Shown: positions 43,065 through 52,626 of the stretch, in pieces
Layout: the number at the start of each line of letters is the position of its first letter
How positions within the stretch are numbered: position 1 is the first letter of the stretch
Assembly (NCBI RefSeq): GCF_900141635.1
Contig: NZ_FSRH01000006.1
Span: 106,488 to 170,487 of the forward strand
Direction: 5' to 3'
DNA: 64,000 nucleotides
Origin: Peptoclostridium litorale DSM 5388
Lineage (GTDB): Bacteria; Bacillota; Clostridia; Peptostreptococcales; Peptostreptococcaceae
Position numbers and translations under genes: made by a program
Notes under the pieces: generated by a model
The model's database searches: none
What the model was told of the DNA's origin: nothing
What the model saw: the letters and a program-made list of their open reading frames with translations, nothing else

Positions 43065-43093
43065 AGAACCCCAAAATTCTGTTTTGGGGTTCT
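43065..43093 (-). terminator. Terminator of the amidase gene
   Basis: A perfect 12-bp stem (43065-43076 with 43082-43093) and 5-base loop, followed by TGAAATTTTTG on the minus strand. Confidence 0.75.
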
Positions 43094-43110
43094 CGTTATA
43101 TCTCCATGTT

Positions 43111-45063
43111 TTATTGTTTTTCAAAATATCCTTTTACTCCATTTACCATAGCCCTTGCAAGCTTGTCCTTGTATTCATCAGTCTGAAGAAGCCTTTCCTC
43201 ATTCGGGTTTGATGCAAATCCTATCTCGGCAAGTATTGCCGGCATCGCCGTCTCCCTTATTACCACAAGGCGAGGTCTTTCCACAATGCCCCGGCTTACC
43301 GCCCCCGTCGCATCAACAAGGCTCTTTTGCATTATCTGGGCAAGCTGCTTGTTGTTTCTAGTCGTTTGGGACTGCTGGGCGCTTATGGCCTTTTGCACTT
43401 GTTCGGCGCTCATGCCCTGGACGTCTATCTCCCTGCTGACTCTTTTTGTCTCCGGGTAATACAGCACCTCAATTCCGGAAGCCTGCCTGCTGTCTGTTGC
43501 GTTTACATGTACGCTTATAAACAGGTCCGCCCCTATTTCATTTGCGATTGCAGGCCTTCTGTAAAGATCTATGAATTCGTCGCTGTCCCTTGTGAGCACA
43601 ACATTGTAGCCTTCCGCCTGAAGCATTGGCCTTAGCCTTTTCACCATGTCAAGAGCGATGCTCTTTTCAGTAACCTTGGTGTCCATTCCTGTAGCTCCAG
43701 GGTCATGCCCTCCATGCCCTGCATCCAGCACTATGGTCTTCACGCCATTTCCAGCTCCTTCTTTTACAGGGGGCTTCACCTTCAATAGTTTTACCTCTGA
43801 CGAGTCCTTAAGAACCAGAAGTTCGCTGTTGTATATGCCTTCAGCCATTGTAAACACTATTCTTGTCCTGTCCTCATCTTTGTAGTAGTAAGACCTTATG
43901 CCCTTTACATAGCTGCCGCTCAATTGCTTGTCCTCGTACTGCTTGTCTGCTATTTTCGCTCCTACGATATCAATTGCTATCCTCTCGGGCGAATCAAGGA
44001 ATATTACATTTGTCTTTATGTCATTTGTAGCCGAAAGCAGGAACGTCTGGTCACTCTGAGTTCCTTCAATTTCGACACCTAAAGGATTGTCATGTGCCTC
44101 TTCCTTGCTGTCTGTCTGGGCATTTTCATTCTCACCGTCTCCATCATCGGATGAGCTGAAGTCTCCGTACGATTTTTTGTATGCCTCCAAAATGTCCATC
44201 TCCTCCTGAGCTTGAGAGATTTCATCCTGTTTGTCTTCACTTGCAAAGCTTACGAGAATCCCATCCTCTTCAGTAGATATGTCGTAGTCCACATAGTCTT
44301 CAAGGTCGAATACGACCCTTGAAACCATGGGCTCCGTCTCAAACTGTGAAGCCCTTATCTTCGATACGCTGTCGCTGCCCACTTCAAGCGTCTCATACAA
44401 AAGATCGAATCTCGTATTTTCAAGGTCTACAACAAGCCTGTCAGGTCCAGAGATCATCTTGTCATTAAACTTAGGCTCTGCGGAAGTTTTTATCTTTATG
44501 CTGTTGTTTGTCCAGATTATGTCTTCAAGTGTTACACACGCCTCTTGCTCTTTAACAAAATAACTCTTAGGCTTTTTGAGCATCACGGTCCTTCTGCCTG
44601 CATCCCAATCAACCTGTGCTCCTAGCTCTTCAAGTATGAACCTTGCCGGAACCATAGTTCTTCCTGCATCCTCATATGTAACTATCTTTGCAGGCACATT
44701 GTCCGGAAGAGTCTTTATCTCGCCGTTCACCTCAACCTTTGCGCTGTCTATTTTGAGCTTTATAACCTTGTATTCCTTTTCCAGTGTGACTTCATATGTA
44801 TCGGGATTCCACCTTACATTGCATCCCATGCTCTCTGCTACGGCCCTTACGGGAAGAAGCGTCCTGTCATTTAATATTATAGGCGGGACATCGGATTTTA
44901 CCTTTTTACCTTCAAGCTCTACATTGACAATTGGAACCCTCTTTTCCTTCTCGTCTATTATGAATGTCTTCATTTCGACATCTTCTGCTGCATATGATAT
45001 TCCAAATGATATCATTATTGCAGTCAGTAAAACAAATATAAAACTCAATTTACATCTGGTCAT
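43111..45063 (-). CDS. Exported N-acetylmuramoyl-L-alanine amidase with CAO-like and AMIN domains
   Basis: 650 residues. A signal peptide (FIFVLLTAIMISFGISYAA) leads into a copper-amine-oxidase-like N-terminal (stalk) domain (NDRTLLPVRAVAESMGC, TMVPARFILEELGAQV) and two AMIN-like segments (about 180-270 and 350-430). Amidase_3 follows: LDAGHGGHDPGA (Zn His), VHVNATDS and AILAEIGFASN (catalytic Glu). It cleaves peptide from muramic acid at the cell wall. ATG 45063 follows GGGGGGATATA. The terminator lies just downstream. Confidence 0.92.
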   Translation of the reverse strand: MTRCKLSFIFVLLTAIMISFGISYAAEDVEMKTFIIDEKEKRVPIVNVELEGKKVKSDVPPIILNDRTLLPVRAVAESMGCNVRWNPDTYEVTLEKEYKVIKLKIDSAKVEVNGEIKTLPDNVPAKIVTYEDAGRTMVPARFILEELGAQVDWDAGRRTVMLKKPKSYFVKEQEACVTLEDIIWTNNSIKIKTSAEPKFNDKMISGPDRLVVDLENTRFDLLYETLEVGSDSVSKIRASQFETEPMVSRVVFDLEDYVDYDISTEEDGILVSFASEDKQDEISQAQEEMDILEAYKKSYGDFSSSDDGDGENENAQTDSKEEAHDNPLGVEIEGTQSDQTFLLSATNDIKTNVIFLDSPERIAIDIVGAKIADKQYEDKQLSGSYVKGIRSYYYKDEDRTRIVFTMAEGIYNSELLVLKDSSEVKLLKVKPPVKEGAGNGVKTIVLDAGHGGHDPGATGMDTKVTEKSIALDMVKRLRPMLQAEGYNVVLTRDSDEFIDLYRRPAIANEIGADLFISVHVNATDSRQASGIEVLYYPETKRVSREIDVQGMSAEQVQKAISAQQSQTTRNNKQLAQIMQKSLVDATGAVSRGIVERPRLVVIRETAMPAILAEIGFASNPNEERLLQTDEYKDKLARAMVNGVKGYFEKQ

Positions 45064-45237
45064 TATATCCCCCCTATCAGGCTCATACGCCTCTGATTTA
45101 TATAAATATAGCATATCATCAACAAAAACATGAAGTCAATGCATGTAGCTGTTTTGTAATCTTAATTTAATGCAAAATTTTTGTGACTTAAATGAAAAGC
45201 TTTTGTATCATAAATTTAAAGCTTTTATATTACGACT

Positions 45238-46224
45238 CTATACCACCTTGTAGAGCTCATCGCTTGCAGGCGGGTCTATGTCAATCACCTTACCGCCGTC
45301 AACAAGTTTTTTGTCGCAGCATTTTTCAAGCCTTCCTATTATGCTGCAGCCTATCCCCTTCTCTTCAAGCCTTCCTATTATTTCCTGCGCCTTGTCTTTG
45401 CCTGCCACCATTAGCATTGAGCCGCTTGATATTAGCCTCAGAGGGTCTATGTTGTAGTGTTTGCATACAAGGCTTGTTGATCTGTGAATGTGTATCTTAT
45501 CCATCCAGATGCTGCAGCCAAGACCTGCAAGCTCGCAAAGCTCCCACACGCCTCCAAGCACTCCGCCCTCCGTGACATCGTGCATCACCTTTGCGCCGCT
45601 TTGCCCCCCTATGACACCTTCAGTTATTACGCTTATATAATCCATGAGAGCCTTTCCCTCTTCAACGGTTTCCTCTCCGAATGCCTTTTTAAGCTCATCT
45701 TCCCTTTCAAAGCATATTATTCCTGTGCCTTCTATTCCCGCTCCCTTTGTAAGAATCAAAAGGTCACCCTCCATAATCTTTTCAGCCTTGTATACATCCG
45801 CTTTGGGCTTTAAGCCTATTCCCGTAGACGATATGACTATCCTGTTTACGGCGTCTGTAACCTCTGTATGTCCTCCGAGTATGTCGACATCGAGCTTTTG
45901 AGCCTCTTCTATCGCATCTTCCATTATACTTTTTATATCCTCTTCAGTTGAATGGGGCGGAAGCATTATTGTAAGCATTATACCAAGCGGCGCAACCCCT
46001 TCAGAGGCTATGTCGTTACAGGTTATGTGCACGGCAAGCTTTCCTATATTCTTTGCCGTTCCTGTTATTGGGTCGCTGCTCATTACGCACACATTCTCCC
46101 CGTAGTCTATAACAGCGCAGTCTTCCCCTATTCCAGGCCTTGCAATCACTTCTTTTCTGTTGTTTTTGAGTTTATCGAATATTATCTCTTTGAGCTGCTG
46201 CGATGTTAGCTTTCCTATTTCCAC
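45238..46224 (-). CDS. AIR-synthase-related protein (HypE/ThiL-like)
   Basis: A 328-residue protein of the PurM/HypE/ThiL superfamily. ATP-binding motifs: GIGEDCAVID near the N-terminus, SDPITGTAKNIGKLAVHI, and HDVTEGGVLGGVWELCE in the C-terminal part. No hyp operon surrounds it, so the HypE name would be misleading; such stand-alone AIR-synthase-like proteins have unknown substrates. I placed the start at GTG 46224, eight bases after a GGGGG stretch. The next gene on the strand, 33 bases upstream, is the ArsR-family regulator, and the two may be co-transcribed. Confidence 0.8.
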   Translation of the reverse strand: MEIGKLTSQQLKEIIFDKLKNNRKEVIARPGIGEDCAVIDYGENVCVMSSDPITGTAKNIGKLAVHITCNDIASEGVAPLGIMLTIMLPPHSTEEDIKSIMEDAIEEAQKLDVDILGGHTEVTDAVNRIVISSTGIGLKPKADVYKAEKIMEGDLLILTKGAGIEGTGIICFEREDELKKAFGEETVEEGKALMDYISVITEGVIGGQSGAKVMHDVTEGGVLGGVWELCELAGLGCSIWMDKIHIHRSTSLVCKHYNIDPLRLISSGSMLMVAGKDKAQEIIGRLEEKGIGCSIIGRLEKCCDKKLVDGGKVIDIDPPASDELYKVV

Positions 46225-46257
46225 GGTCACTACCCCCTACAATGTCAGTATTAAAAT

Positions 46258-46623
46258 CTATTCATTTACATGAGCTATCCCGCAGTCGAATATGCTCTTT
46301 ATATGGTCGTCATCCAATGAATAATAAACCACCTTGCCCTCTTTTCTGTACTTCACAAGCCTTGTCTGCTTTAATATCCTGAGCTGATGCGATATTGCAG
46401 AGTGGCTCATCCCTAAAAGGGCGGCCATATCGCATACGCACATCTCCGCGCTTGAGAGTGCATAGAGTATTTTTATCCTGGTTGTGTCTCCAAAAACTTT
46501 GAAAAATTCTGCAAGGTCATAAAAGGTTTCATCCGCGGGCATGCTTTCGTCCACATGCCTTACTATATCCTCGTGAATGCAGCTCACGCTGCAAATCTCT
46601 ATATTCTTATCGTTTTTTTTCAA
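46258..46623 (-). CDS. cadC: ArsR/SmtB-family metal sensor, CadC type
   Basis: 121 residues, the size of staphylococcal CadC. N-terminal Cys pair CSVSCIHEDIV matches the alpha-3N site of CadC, and the helix-turn region has EMCVCDMAALLGMSHSAISHQL with CVC contributing to metal binding. The C-terminal DDHIKSIFDCGIAHVNE recalls the alpha-5 Zn site. I chose TTG 46621-46623: GGAGG is eight bases ahead. An earlier TTG adds 11 residues but has no ribosome site. An inverted repeat lies in its promoter, similar to that before cadA at 2861. Repression relieved by Cd/Pb/Zn is inferred from family. Confidence 0.88.
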   Translation of the reverse strand: MKKNDKNIEICSVSCIHEDIVRHVDESMPADETFYDLAEFFKVFGDTTRIKILYALSSAEMCVCDMAALLGMSHSAISHQLRILKQTRLVKYRKEGKVVYYSLDDDHIKSIFDCGIAHVNE

Positions 46624-46644
46624 TACCTGTTCCTCCGTTTCTGT

Positions 46645-46671
46645 CTCATATGACAATACTTATTCATATGA
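46645..46671 (-). promoter_or_regulatory. CadC operator candidate upstream of its own gene
   Basis: On the minus strand CATATGAATAAGTATTG runs into TCATATG (46646-46669), an inverted repeat with perfect 7-bp ends. The first 15 bases match the cadA site closely (ATATGAA[T/C]AA then TATT). It lies 25-45 bases upstream of the start, suiting autoregulation. Confidence 0.65.
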
Positions 46672-46719
46672 TTTATTTTAACATATATACCCTGTTTTAA
46701 TAGTGCCAATAAATAAGAA

Positions 46720-46746
46720 AAAGACAGGGTATGATTCCCTGCCTTT
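46720..46746 (-). terminator. Terminator downstream of rsgI
   Basis: A 10-bp stem (46720-46729 with 46737-46746, one G-U pair), three bases after the rsgI stop, followed by TTCTTATTTATT on the minus strand. Confidence 0.75.
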
Positions 46747-46749
46747 AAC

Positions 46750-47769
46750 TTATTTGTTCTTCGTTTTACTGTTGCTACTTTCTTTTTTCTCTTTTTCCTT
46801 TTCTGTTGCTTCTTTTATATTCATTTTTGAATCCTCTTCGCTTCCATTAAAGCTTTTATCCGCTCTATTTTGAAGTGCTTGGGATTCTGAATTTTCCAGC
46901 TTTTCCTCTTTTGTTTTTTCCGTATTTTTCTTAGCCGCATTTTTATCTATATTTTCATTTTTGGGCTCATTGCCGCCAGGCTTATTATTTTTATTGATTT
47001 CTTTATTTTTAGCTGGAGCAGACTCTTTTTTTTGCTCTTTGGCTTCACCTGTGCTTTGCATTTCCCCTTTGGATTCTTGTTTTTGCTCAGTTTTGTTTTC
47101 TTGTTTTAAAGAATCATCTGCGCTTTCATTTTCAGAACCCGCAGTTTTAGAGTCTTTTCCATTGGATTTATTGTGCTTTTCAACACCCTGCTGTATATAT
47201 ATTGCATCCTTGCCCTTTAGTATTTCGTTCTCACTAGTCCACTCTTCAATGCTTTTTATTATTTCGTCTACATTTCCTGCCGTTCCATCTTTTTCCACCC
47301 TTGAAACCACTATTTTTTCAGTATCCATTGTTATATAGTCCTTTTTTGCCGCGATATCGAGCGCCACTGGGATTGCCTCTTCTATTTTCATGCCCTTCAT
47401 TTCACTGCGTATTATCTCGTTCCCATATTCGCTTGTGGGCCTTACCCTTTTTACGATGTCATTTTCGTCAACCATGAATTCTATGCCCGGATTTATATCA
47501 AGGCCAACTATTGCAGCATACGAGTAATTGTCCCACACAGCCACTCCCGATATTATAGAAACCGACAAAATCAAAATGGCAATAGCCGCGGCCATAAGCC
47601 TGCTTTTATGAATAGTCATATTTTTTTCATTCAATATGTCGTCTTCCACAAACATTATGGATTTGCCCTGCTTGCATTTCCTAGGATGCAGCTTGAGATA
47701 CATCATGTCTTCAGTAACTACCATGACATGGTCTTTTTCAACCTTGAGCACTTTCCCCTTGTATACCAA
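46750..47769 (-). CDS. rsgI: RsgI-type anti-sigma factor with charged C-terminal tail
   Basis: 339 residues. The N-terminal RsgI anti-sigma domain (VYKGKVLKVEKDHVMVVTED) is cytoplasmic; one membrane helix lies near residues 60-80 (AAAIAILILSVSIISGVAVW). A periplasmic-side domain (YSYAAIVGLDINPGIEFMVD, a common RsgI post-TM domain) follows, then about 150 residues rich in Lys, Glu, Asn and Ser. No carbohydrate-binding module is visible, unlike several Clostridium RsgI proteins. TTG 47769 (GGAGG eight bases upstream) is the likely start. It overlaps sigI by 32 bases. Confidence 0.88.
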   Translation of the reverse strand: MVYKGKVLKVEKDHVMVVTEDMMYLKLHPRKCKQGKSIMFVEDDILNEKNMTIHKSRLMAAAIAILILSVSIISGVAVWDNYSYAAIVGLDINPGIEFMVDENDIVKRVRPTSEYGNEIIRSEMKGMKIEEAIPVALDIAAKKDYITMDTEKIVVSRVEKDGTAGNVDEIIKSIEEWTSENEILKGKDAIYIQQGVEKHNKSNGKDSKTAGSENESADDSLKQENKTEQKQESKGEMQSTGEAKEQKKESAPAKNKEINKNNKPGGNEPKNENIDKNAAKKNTEKTKEEKLENSESQALQNRADKSFNGSEEDSKMNIKEATEKEKEKKESSNSKTKNK

Positions 47770-48490
47770 TATTGACACCTCCTTCTACCAAAACCACATA
47801 GTTTCTTATTATACCTTCATCGCTGTCCAGTGCTATCGCCGCTGCAATTATGAATTTGCGGTTTCGCTTTAGTGTCCGTGTGCTTATTTTCATATGGGCT
47901 GAAATCCTGTTTGCCGGGATGGCTTTTTTCCTGTAGAAATCATTTTTCAGCGCTTCATTTTCCACTATAAACCTCGCTGCTTCTATAGCCCTGAGCCTTG
48001 CGTCCAAATGCTTTGGCGACTGCTCTACAAGATCCTGAAGACTCACTCCAAACTCCAAAAGCTTTTTTTCAAATCCGTCTATCTCTTCTCTTGCCTCTAT
48101 ATCATTTGTAAAGTCCTCAACCCTTGCTACATTGTCAATTATATTGTCGTCTCCATCTTCGCTTTCAATAGCTACCGTATCCAGTTTCCTCTTTCGGCCG
48201 TTGTCTATAAGCCTGCTTTTTATTATCAGCCTCGCAAAGCTTATGAACGCCCCGCGCTTTTGTTCATACCTGTCTATAGCCTCATTGAACGCTTCAAGCC
48301 CTATGCTGTATTCCTCATCATTTTCAGTTTCAATATACCTGTTTGTAATTTGTGATATTGACTTTATTACAAACGGTATATACTCTTCTATGAGGTCTTC
48401 CCTGCCTCTAGCATCCCCGGACTTTATTTCAAGAACCCTCTCCTCCAGAGTCCTTTTGTCCTTATTGAAAATATTTAAAAACTTCTTCAA
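47738..48490 (-). CDS. sigI: RNA polymerase sigma factor SigI
   Basis: A 250-residue sigma-70-related factor. SigI hallmarks: EEYIPFVIKSISQITNRYIE in region 2, DEEYSIGLEAFNEAIDRYE, then FISFARLIIKSRLIDNGRK, and an atypical C-terminal part IPANRISAHMKISTRTLKRNR with a HTH-like region. TTG start 48488-48490 follows AAAGGTGGTGAAACC. The adjacent rsgI encodes its antagonist. SigI in Bacillus is a heat-shock and wall-stress factor and in cellulolytic Clostridia a polysaccharide-sensing one. Upstream is a box shared with the SLH gene at 52.6 kb. Confidence 0.92.
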   Translation of the reverse strand: MKKFLNIFNKDKRTLEERVLEIKSGDARGREDLIEEYIPFVIKSISQITNRYIETENDEEYSIGLEAFNEAIDRYEQKRGAFISFARLIIKSRLIDNGRKRKLDTVAIESEDGDDNIIDNVARVEDFTNDIEAREEIDGFEKKLLEFGVSLQDLVEQSPKHLDARLRAIEAARFIVENEALKNDFYRKKAIPANRISAHMKISTRTLKRNRKFIIAAAIALDSDEGIIRNYVVLVEGGVNIGIQGESAQG

Positions 48491-48508
48491 GGTTTCACCA
48501 CCTTTATG

Positions 48509-48545
48509 CTAAATAATACGTAGAGTTTAATATTTTTATTACCCC
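48509..48545 (-). promoter_or_regulatory. Putative SigI-type promoter upstream of sigI
   Basis: On the minus strand GGGG (48542-48545), 21 bases, then CGTATTATTTAG (48509-48520). The same 12-base box occurs with GGGG at 20 bases spacing before the SLH gene (52627-52662). A -10 resembling CGTA is compatible with a SigI promoter. Assignment is inference. The box lies only 18 bases from the sigI start codon. Confidence 0.5.
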
Positions 48546-48656
48546 ACAATAACATATTTTATATGATTTGTGCATTCAAAATTTCCTATTGAAATGTACA
48601 TTGTATATATCTGCTCTTTACAGCCCATTGAATGTCCGGAAAATATATTTTAATTT

Positions 48657-48718
48657 TATCACAAAATACATTCACGCGACCCATTGACCGAATTTGTCGA
48701 ATGTGATATTTTGTGATA
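48657..48718. repeat. Long imperfect inverted repeat upstream of the chemoreceptor gene
   Basis: TATCACAAAATA-CATTC (48657-48673) is reverse-complementary to the 20-base segment 48699-48718, with a 3-base bulge. The 25-base interior contains another partial pair (GAC/GTC). It may be an operator or RNA element in the 500-base divergent region between sigI and the chemoreceptor gene. No gene is seen elsewhere in 48546-48994. Confidence 0.5.
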
Positions 48719-48994
48719 GACATGCCTGTACATGTGTATTGACTGTATTTTTAAAGACTACACTTGTTTTCGTACTACGCTTATTCATTAAAATAAATAA
48801 CGCTTTGTTATTAAACCTATATTTAACTGTGCGCAGGCTTGAATACAAATCATAAAATCAATAGATTCAAAACTATATGTCAAAAAGGAGGTGCAATGCT
48901 GGATATATAATAAATCGTAGTGAATTAAGCATAGCCTGTATCATTTAAAAGTTTTCAATATCAAGACACCTATATCTAAAAACCGGGAGGAATT

Positions 48995-51004
48995 ATGACA
49001 AAAAAATTTAAAACTAAAACGGGTATGCAAAGCATAAAAAACAAAATCATGGCAGCAATACTGGCTTCAATAGTCCTCCAGCTGTGTTCGTTCGGCTATT
49101 TTTCACATAAGGCATCGTTTAATATATTGGAAGATAAACTGTCCATGACATCTTTGCAAACCATATCTGAGACCGAAAAATATATAGACCAGTTTTTTTA
49201 CACAGCTGAAGTTCAACTTGCCTCAACTGCTGAAAACTCAAGTCTGAAAAATTTCGATGAGCATTCAGCAGCTGAAATTATAAAAAGCATTCAAAATAGC
49301 AATTCAAATTTTATATCTACATATGTGGGCTTGGCAGATGGAAGAATGTACCTGTCCCCGGAAGAAGAAATCCCAGAAGGATACGACCCTACTCAAAGGC
49401 CTTGGTATAAAGATGCCGTTTCTAATTCAAGCGGCGTGGTATGGACAGATGCCTACCATGATGCATTTAGTGGCAAGTTGATAGTTACAGCAGCAAAGGC
49501 TGTGGTCGGCAGTAGCGGAAATATAGTAGGTGTTGTGGCCGTGGACATAGACCTGACATCACTATCAGGTCAACTATCACAAACTACCGTGGGCAGGCAG
49601 GGAACTATAAATGTACTTGATTCCAACGGAATCACATTGGCGCATAGGGATTCTTCTCTGATCGGTACGGACATGGCTACAAATCTAGGCTTTTGGGAAG
49701 ATGTAAAGTCAAATGAAAGTGGATTTTCCAGGTATGTATATGATGGCCACGAGAAATTTCTTACATTCGTAACAAATGAAAAAACTGGATGGAAGCTGCT
49801 TGCGACCATGGAAAAAGAAGAGCTGCTGGAAGATACGAATGTCATAAAGAAGTCTGTAATCATAAGTATTTTAATCGGGTCTGCAATAGCTGTAATACTG
49901 GCTCTTTTTATAGCTAAAATGATATCCAAGCCGCTTGATGCAGGTGTGAGTCACCTTGAAACCATATCTACGGGGGACTTCACAAATCCAATACCAGAAG
50001 CATATCTTGAAAGAAAAGATGAATTCGGAAAGCTTGCAAAAGCGATTGGAGTGCTCCAAACAAATTTGAATAGCTTACTAAAAGAGATCCAAATATCCGC
50101 ACATACTGTAAATGCATCGGCAGTTACTCTCTCAGAGATATCAGTGCAGTCCACGGAAGCAGCCAGTGAAGTTGCAAGGGCAATCGAAGACGTTTCTAAG
50201 GGAGCAGAGTCGCAGGCCGCCGATACAAAAAACGGGACATCTAAAATGGATGATATCGCACTAATAATCGAAAAAGTTTCGAGCGACTCAAAATGCATGA
50301 AGTCGGTTTCTGACGAAACTAACGCACTTGCAGAAAAAGGCTTTGGCATAGTTAAAAAGCTGGATGAAAAAAGCATTGAGAATAGGGAAATGTCTCAAAA
50401 AGTAAGTTCCATAGTAACCGAAGTTGCTGAAAGCGTAAATGGTATAGGAACTATACTCGAGACGATAATGGCTATATCGGATCAAACAAACCTGCTTGCA
50501 CTAAATGCAAACATTGAAGCTGCAAGAGCCGGAGAGCATGGAAAAGGGTTTGCCGTAGTAGCGGATGAAGTGAGAAAGCTTGCTGAAGAATCTGCAAAAT
50601 CAGCTGGAACTATAAAAAAAATAATAGACGAGGTTCAAAGCAAGACAGTCTCAGCTGTAAATGCCATGGAAAAATCAAATGAAGTCGTGCAAGAACAAAG
50701 TAGAGCGGTAGAAGAAACCAACTCTATATTTAAGGAGATATCCAGTTCAATAGATATATTGGGCGAAAATATTGCCGACATACAAAATGACAGCAATGAA
50801 ATGCTTAGTTCAAAAGATGAAATGGTTATTATCGTAGAAAATATAGCTTCCGCAACCCAGCAAACTTCTGCGGCCTCACAACAGGTTTCCGCAGCTACCG
50901 AGGAGCAGCTTGCGTCCATGGAAGAACTTTCATCTCACTCTCAAAATCTAGAAAACCTGTCTCTCGGTCTTGAAAAAGCTGTCTCTAAATTTAAAATAAT
51001 ATAA
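48995..51004 (+). CDS. Methyl-accepting chemotaxis protein (dCache type)
   Basis: 669 residues. Membrane helix near residue 20, then an extracellular double-Cache sensor (about 45-275; typical [26 protein letters not shown]). A second helix ([21 protein letters not shown]) leads to HAMP ([19 protein letters not shown]) and an MA signalling domain. The hairpin tip is [24 protein letters not shown], shown here as two shorter parts: [12 protein letters not shown] and [12 protein letters not shown]. It senses small molecules and controls CheA. ATG follows CGGGAGGAATT. A terminator lies downstream. Confidence 0.95.
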   Translation: MTKKFKTKTGMQSIKNKIMAAILASIVLQLCSFGYFSHKASFNILEDKLSMTSLQTISETEKYIDQFFYTAEVQLASTAENSSLKNFDEHSAAEIIKSIQNSNSNFISTYVGLADGRMYLSPEEEIPEGYDPTQRPWYKDAVSNSSGVVWTDAYHDAFSGKLIVTAAKAVVGSSGNIVGVVAVDIDLTSLSGQLSQTTVGRQGTINVLDSNGITLAHRDSSLIGTDMATNLGFWEDVKSNESGFSRYVYDGHEKFLTFVTNEKTGWKLLATMEKEELLEDTNVIKKSVIISILIGSAIAVILALFIAKMISKPLDAGVSHLETISTGDFTNPIPEAYLERKDEFGKLAKAIGVLQTNLNSLLKEIQISAHTVNASAVTLSEISVQSTEAASEVARAIEDVSKGAESQAADTKNGTSKMDDIALIIEKVSSDSKCMKSVSDETNALAEKGFGIVKKLDEKSIENREMSQKVSSIVTEVAESVNGIGTILETIMAISDQTNLLALNANIEAARAGEHGKGFAVVADEVRKLAEESAKSAGTIKKIIDEVQSKTVSAVNAMEKSNEVVQEQSRAVEETNSIFKEISSSIDILGENIADIQNDSNEMLSSKDEMVIIVENIASATQQTSAASQQVSAATEEQLASMEELSSHSQNLENLSLGLEKAVSKFKII

Positions 51005-51031
51005 ACTGCAACCGTAACATTTGTATAACCC

Positions 51032-51075
51032 AAAAAGCCACTGGTTTTTATATATCATTAACCAGTGGCTTTTTT
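51032..51075 (+). terminator. Terminator of the chemoreceptor gene
   Basis: A perfect 15-bp stem (51032-51046 with 51060-51074) and T-run. Confidence 0.9.
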
Positions 51076-51158
51076 GTATTTCAGAGTTAATTGTCCTGAT
51101 TTGAGCCATGAGAATCAGGCTCTGCTTCTTATTGACACGTATTCAAATTCAACTGCAT

Positions 51159-52556
51159 TTATTTCTCTTCAACATCTATCTCTATTACATCCTCGTCCTC
51201 GTCTACCTTTAGCTCTACATAGTCTCCTTCTTCAACATCTTCAAGCTCTGCGTCCTCTCCGTCTATTTCTACTTCAACATCACGGTCTATGTCTAGTGTG
51301 TATCTGTCTCCATCCTCTTCTTCTATTGTAATCTGCTTGTCGTCAGTTTTTATGCTGACTACTGTTCCTTCATATTCCCTATCTTGGTCTTCCTCAACCT
51401 CTATTTTTATTACTTTTCCGTCATTGTCCAGCTCGATCTCCACAATATCTCCCTCTTCGATATCGTCTACATCAATTTCCTTGTCTTCTTTTTCCACTTC
51501 GACATCCTCATCAATGTCAAACGTATGCCTGCTTCCATCGTTCTCTCTTATCCTTATTTCCATATTTTCACTGTCATCTACATCTATACGTACTACTTCT
51601 CCTCTGTACTCGTCCTTCTCATCATCTTCTACAACATCTATGTCTATTACCTCTTCATCTTCATTCAATTCCACCTTTACTTCTTTACCTTCTGCGTCTT
51701 CTATTTCGTCTTTGTCTACTTCGTCTTCGTCTACGTCATACCACTTTCCGTCGATTTTTATTCTCATGTCGTCTTCGTCTTCTGTATCTATATCCGTTAC
51801 TTCTCCCTTAACAATATCTTCGTCTATTTCAATGTCTTCGTCCACTCTGTATATCAATACGGCCATTTCCGCCCTTGTTATAGGCTTGTTAGGCTGGAAC
51901 AGTCCATTTGCAGAGCCCTTCATTATGCCAAGCTCTCCGGCCATGTATACATATCCTACATACCCGTCGCCTATGTTTTCAGCATCCAAATAGTCGAGGT
52001 CTTCGTCCATGTGCTTTTGCGCCTCGTCTTCGTATCCAAGGGCCCTTACAATATATTTTGCAACATCCTGTCTCTTTGCAGGTGCCTTTAGGTTTATAAA
52101 GTCGCCCTCTTCTATTATTCCCTCATCCTCTGCAATTGACACGTATCCATAGGCCCAGCTTTGCACATTGCCCTTTATCTTCCCATTTTTAAGGCCCTTG
52201 CTTATAAGCTCCATTTGCTCTTTTGCCTCGTCTTCTTCCCCAAGCACCCTAAGAGCCATGACTATGGCCTCGACATTTGTCACAGGCTTGTTAGGCTGAA
52301 ATACTCTGTTTCCATATCCCTTTACTATTCCTTTTTTCGCCATTTTGTTTATTGCGCCTTTCGCCCATGGATATTCGTCGATGTCGTCAAAGTCGTCAAT
52401 TTCAATGTTGTTTTGAATCTGCACTACAAGCTTTCCGTTTCCCTTGAAATTGTTCCTGTTGTTTTTAAACGGCTTTGCAGCATAAGCCCCTGCATTAAAA
52501 CTTCCTGCCATCATAAAACCCGCCACTGCCACCGCCAGCATTTTTCTCTTTTTCAT
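51159..52556 (-). CDS. Secreted S-layer homology protein with highly acidic repeats
   Basis: 465 residues. A signal peptide (KMLAVAVAGFMMAGSFNAGAYA) is followed by two to three SLH modules (about 55-240; VFQPNKPVTNVEAIVMALRV, LFQPNKPITRAEMAVLIYRV). The C-terminal half (about 245-465) has three to four repeats of roughly 65 residues with Asp and Glu above 35 percent (for example VSIKTDDKQITIEEEDGDRY and EEGDYVELKVDEDE). The repeats resemble the beta-rich DUF5666 type. It binds cell-wall secondary polymer by SLH. A Ca- or metal-binding or salt-adapted surface coat is possible. The promoter box is shared with sigI. Confidence 0.85.
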   Translation of the reverse strand: MKKRKMLAVAVAGFMMAGSFNAGAYAAKPFKNNRNNFKGNGKLVVQIQNNIEIDDFDDIDEYPWAKGAINKMAKKGIVKGYGNRVFQPNKPVTNVEAIVMALRVLGEEDEAKEQMELISKGLKNGKIKGNVQSWAYGYVSIAEDEGIIEEGDFINLKAPAKRQDVAKYIVRALGYEDEAQKHMDEDLDYLDAENIGDGYVGYVYMAGELGIMKGSANGLFQPNKPITRAEMAVLIYRVDEDIEIDEDIVKGEVTDIDTEDEDDMRIKIDGKWYDVDEDEVDKDEIEDAEGKEVKVELNEDEEVIDIDVVEDDEKDEYRGEVVRIDVDDSENMEIRIRENDGSRHTFDIDEDVEVEKEDKEIDVDDIEEGDIVEIELDNDGKVIKIEVEEDQDREYEGTVVSIKTDDKQITIEEEDGDRYTLDIDRDVEVEIDGEDAELEDVEEGDYVELKVDEDEDVIEIDVEEK

Positions 52557-52626
52557 TCTAAATACCTCCCTATTGGCTTTCTCTTTTGTGTTTTTGATTT
52601 TTGAACCGCTTGATTCCTGTCTTACA

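Noticed and set aside
46624-46656. Earlier TTG start for cadC
   Set aside because: No ribosome site precedes it and it would lengthen CadC beyond the usual size; TTG 46621-46623 has GGAGG at good spacing.
48896-48910. Perfect ribosome site AAGGAGGTGCA followed by ATG CTG GAT ATA TAA
   Set aside because: The four-codon reading frame MLDI is too short to be a gene. It may be a leader or chance and has no supporting partner.
51159-52100. Open reading frames on the opposite strand of the SLH gene
   Set aside because: They arise from the low-complexity Asp/Glu codons and encode Ser- or Phe-rich nonsense without ribosome sites.
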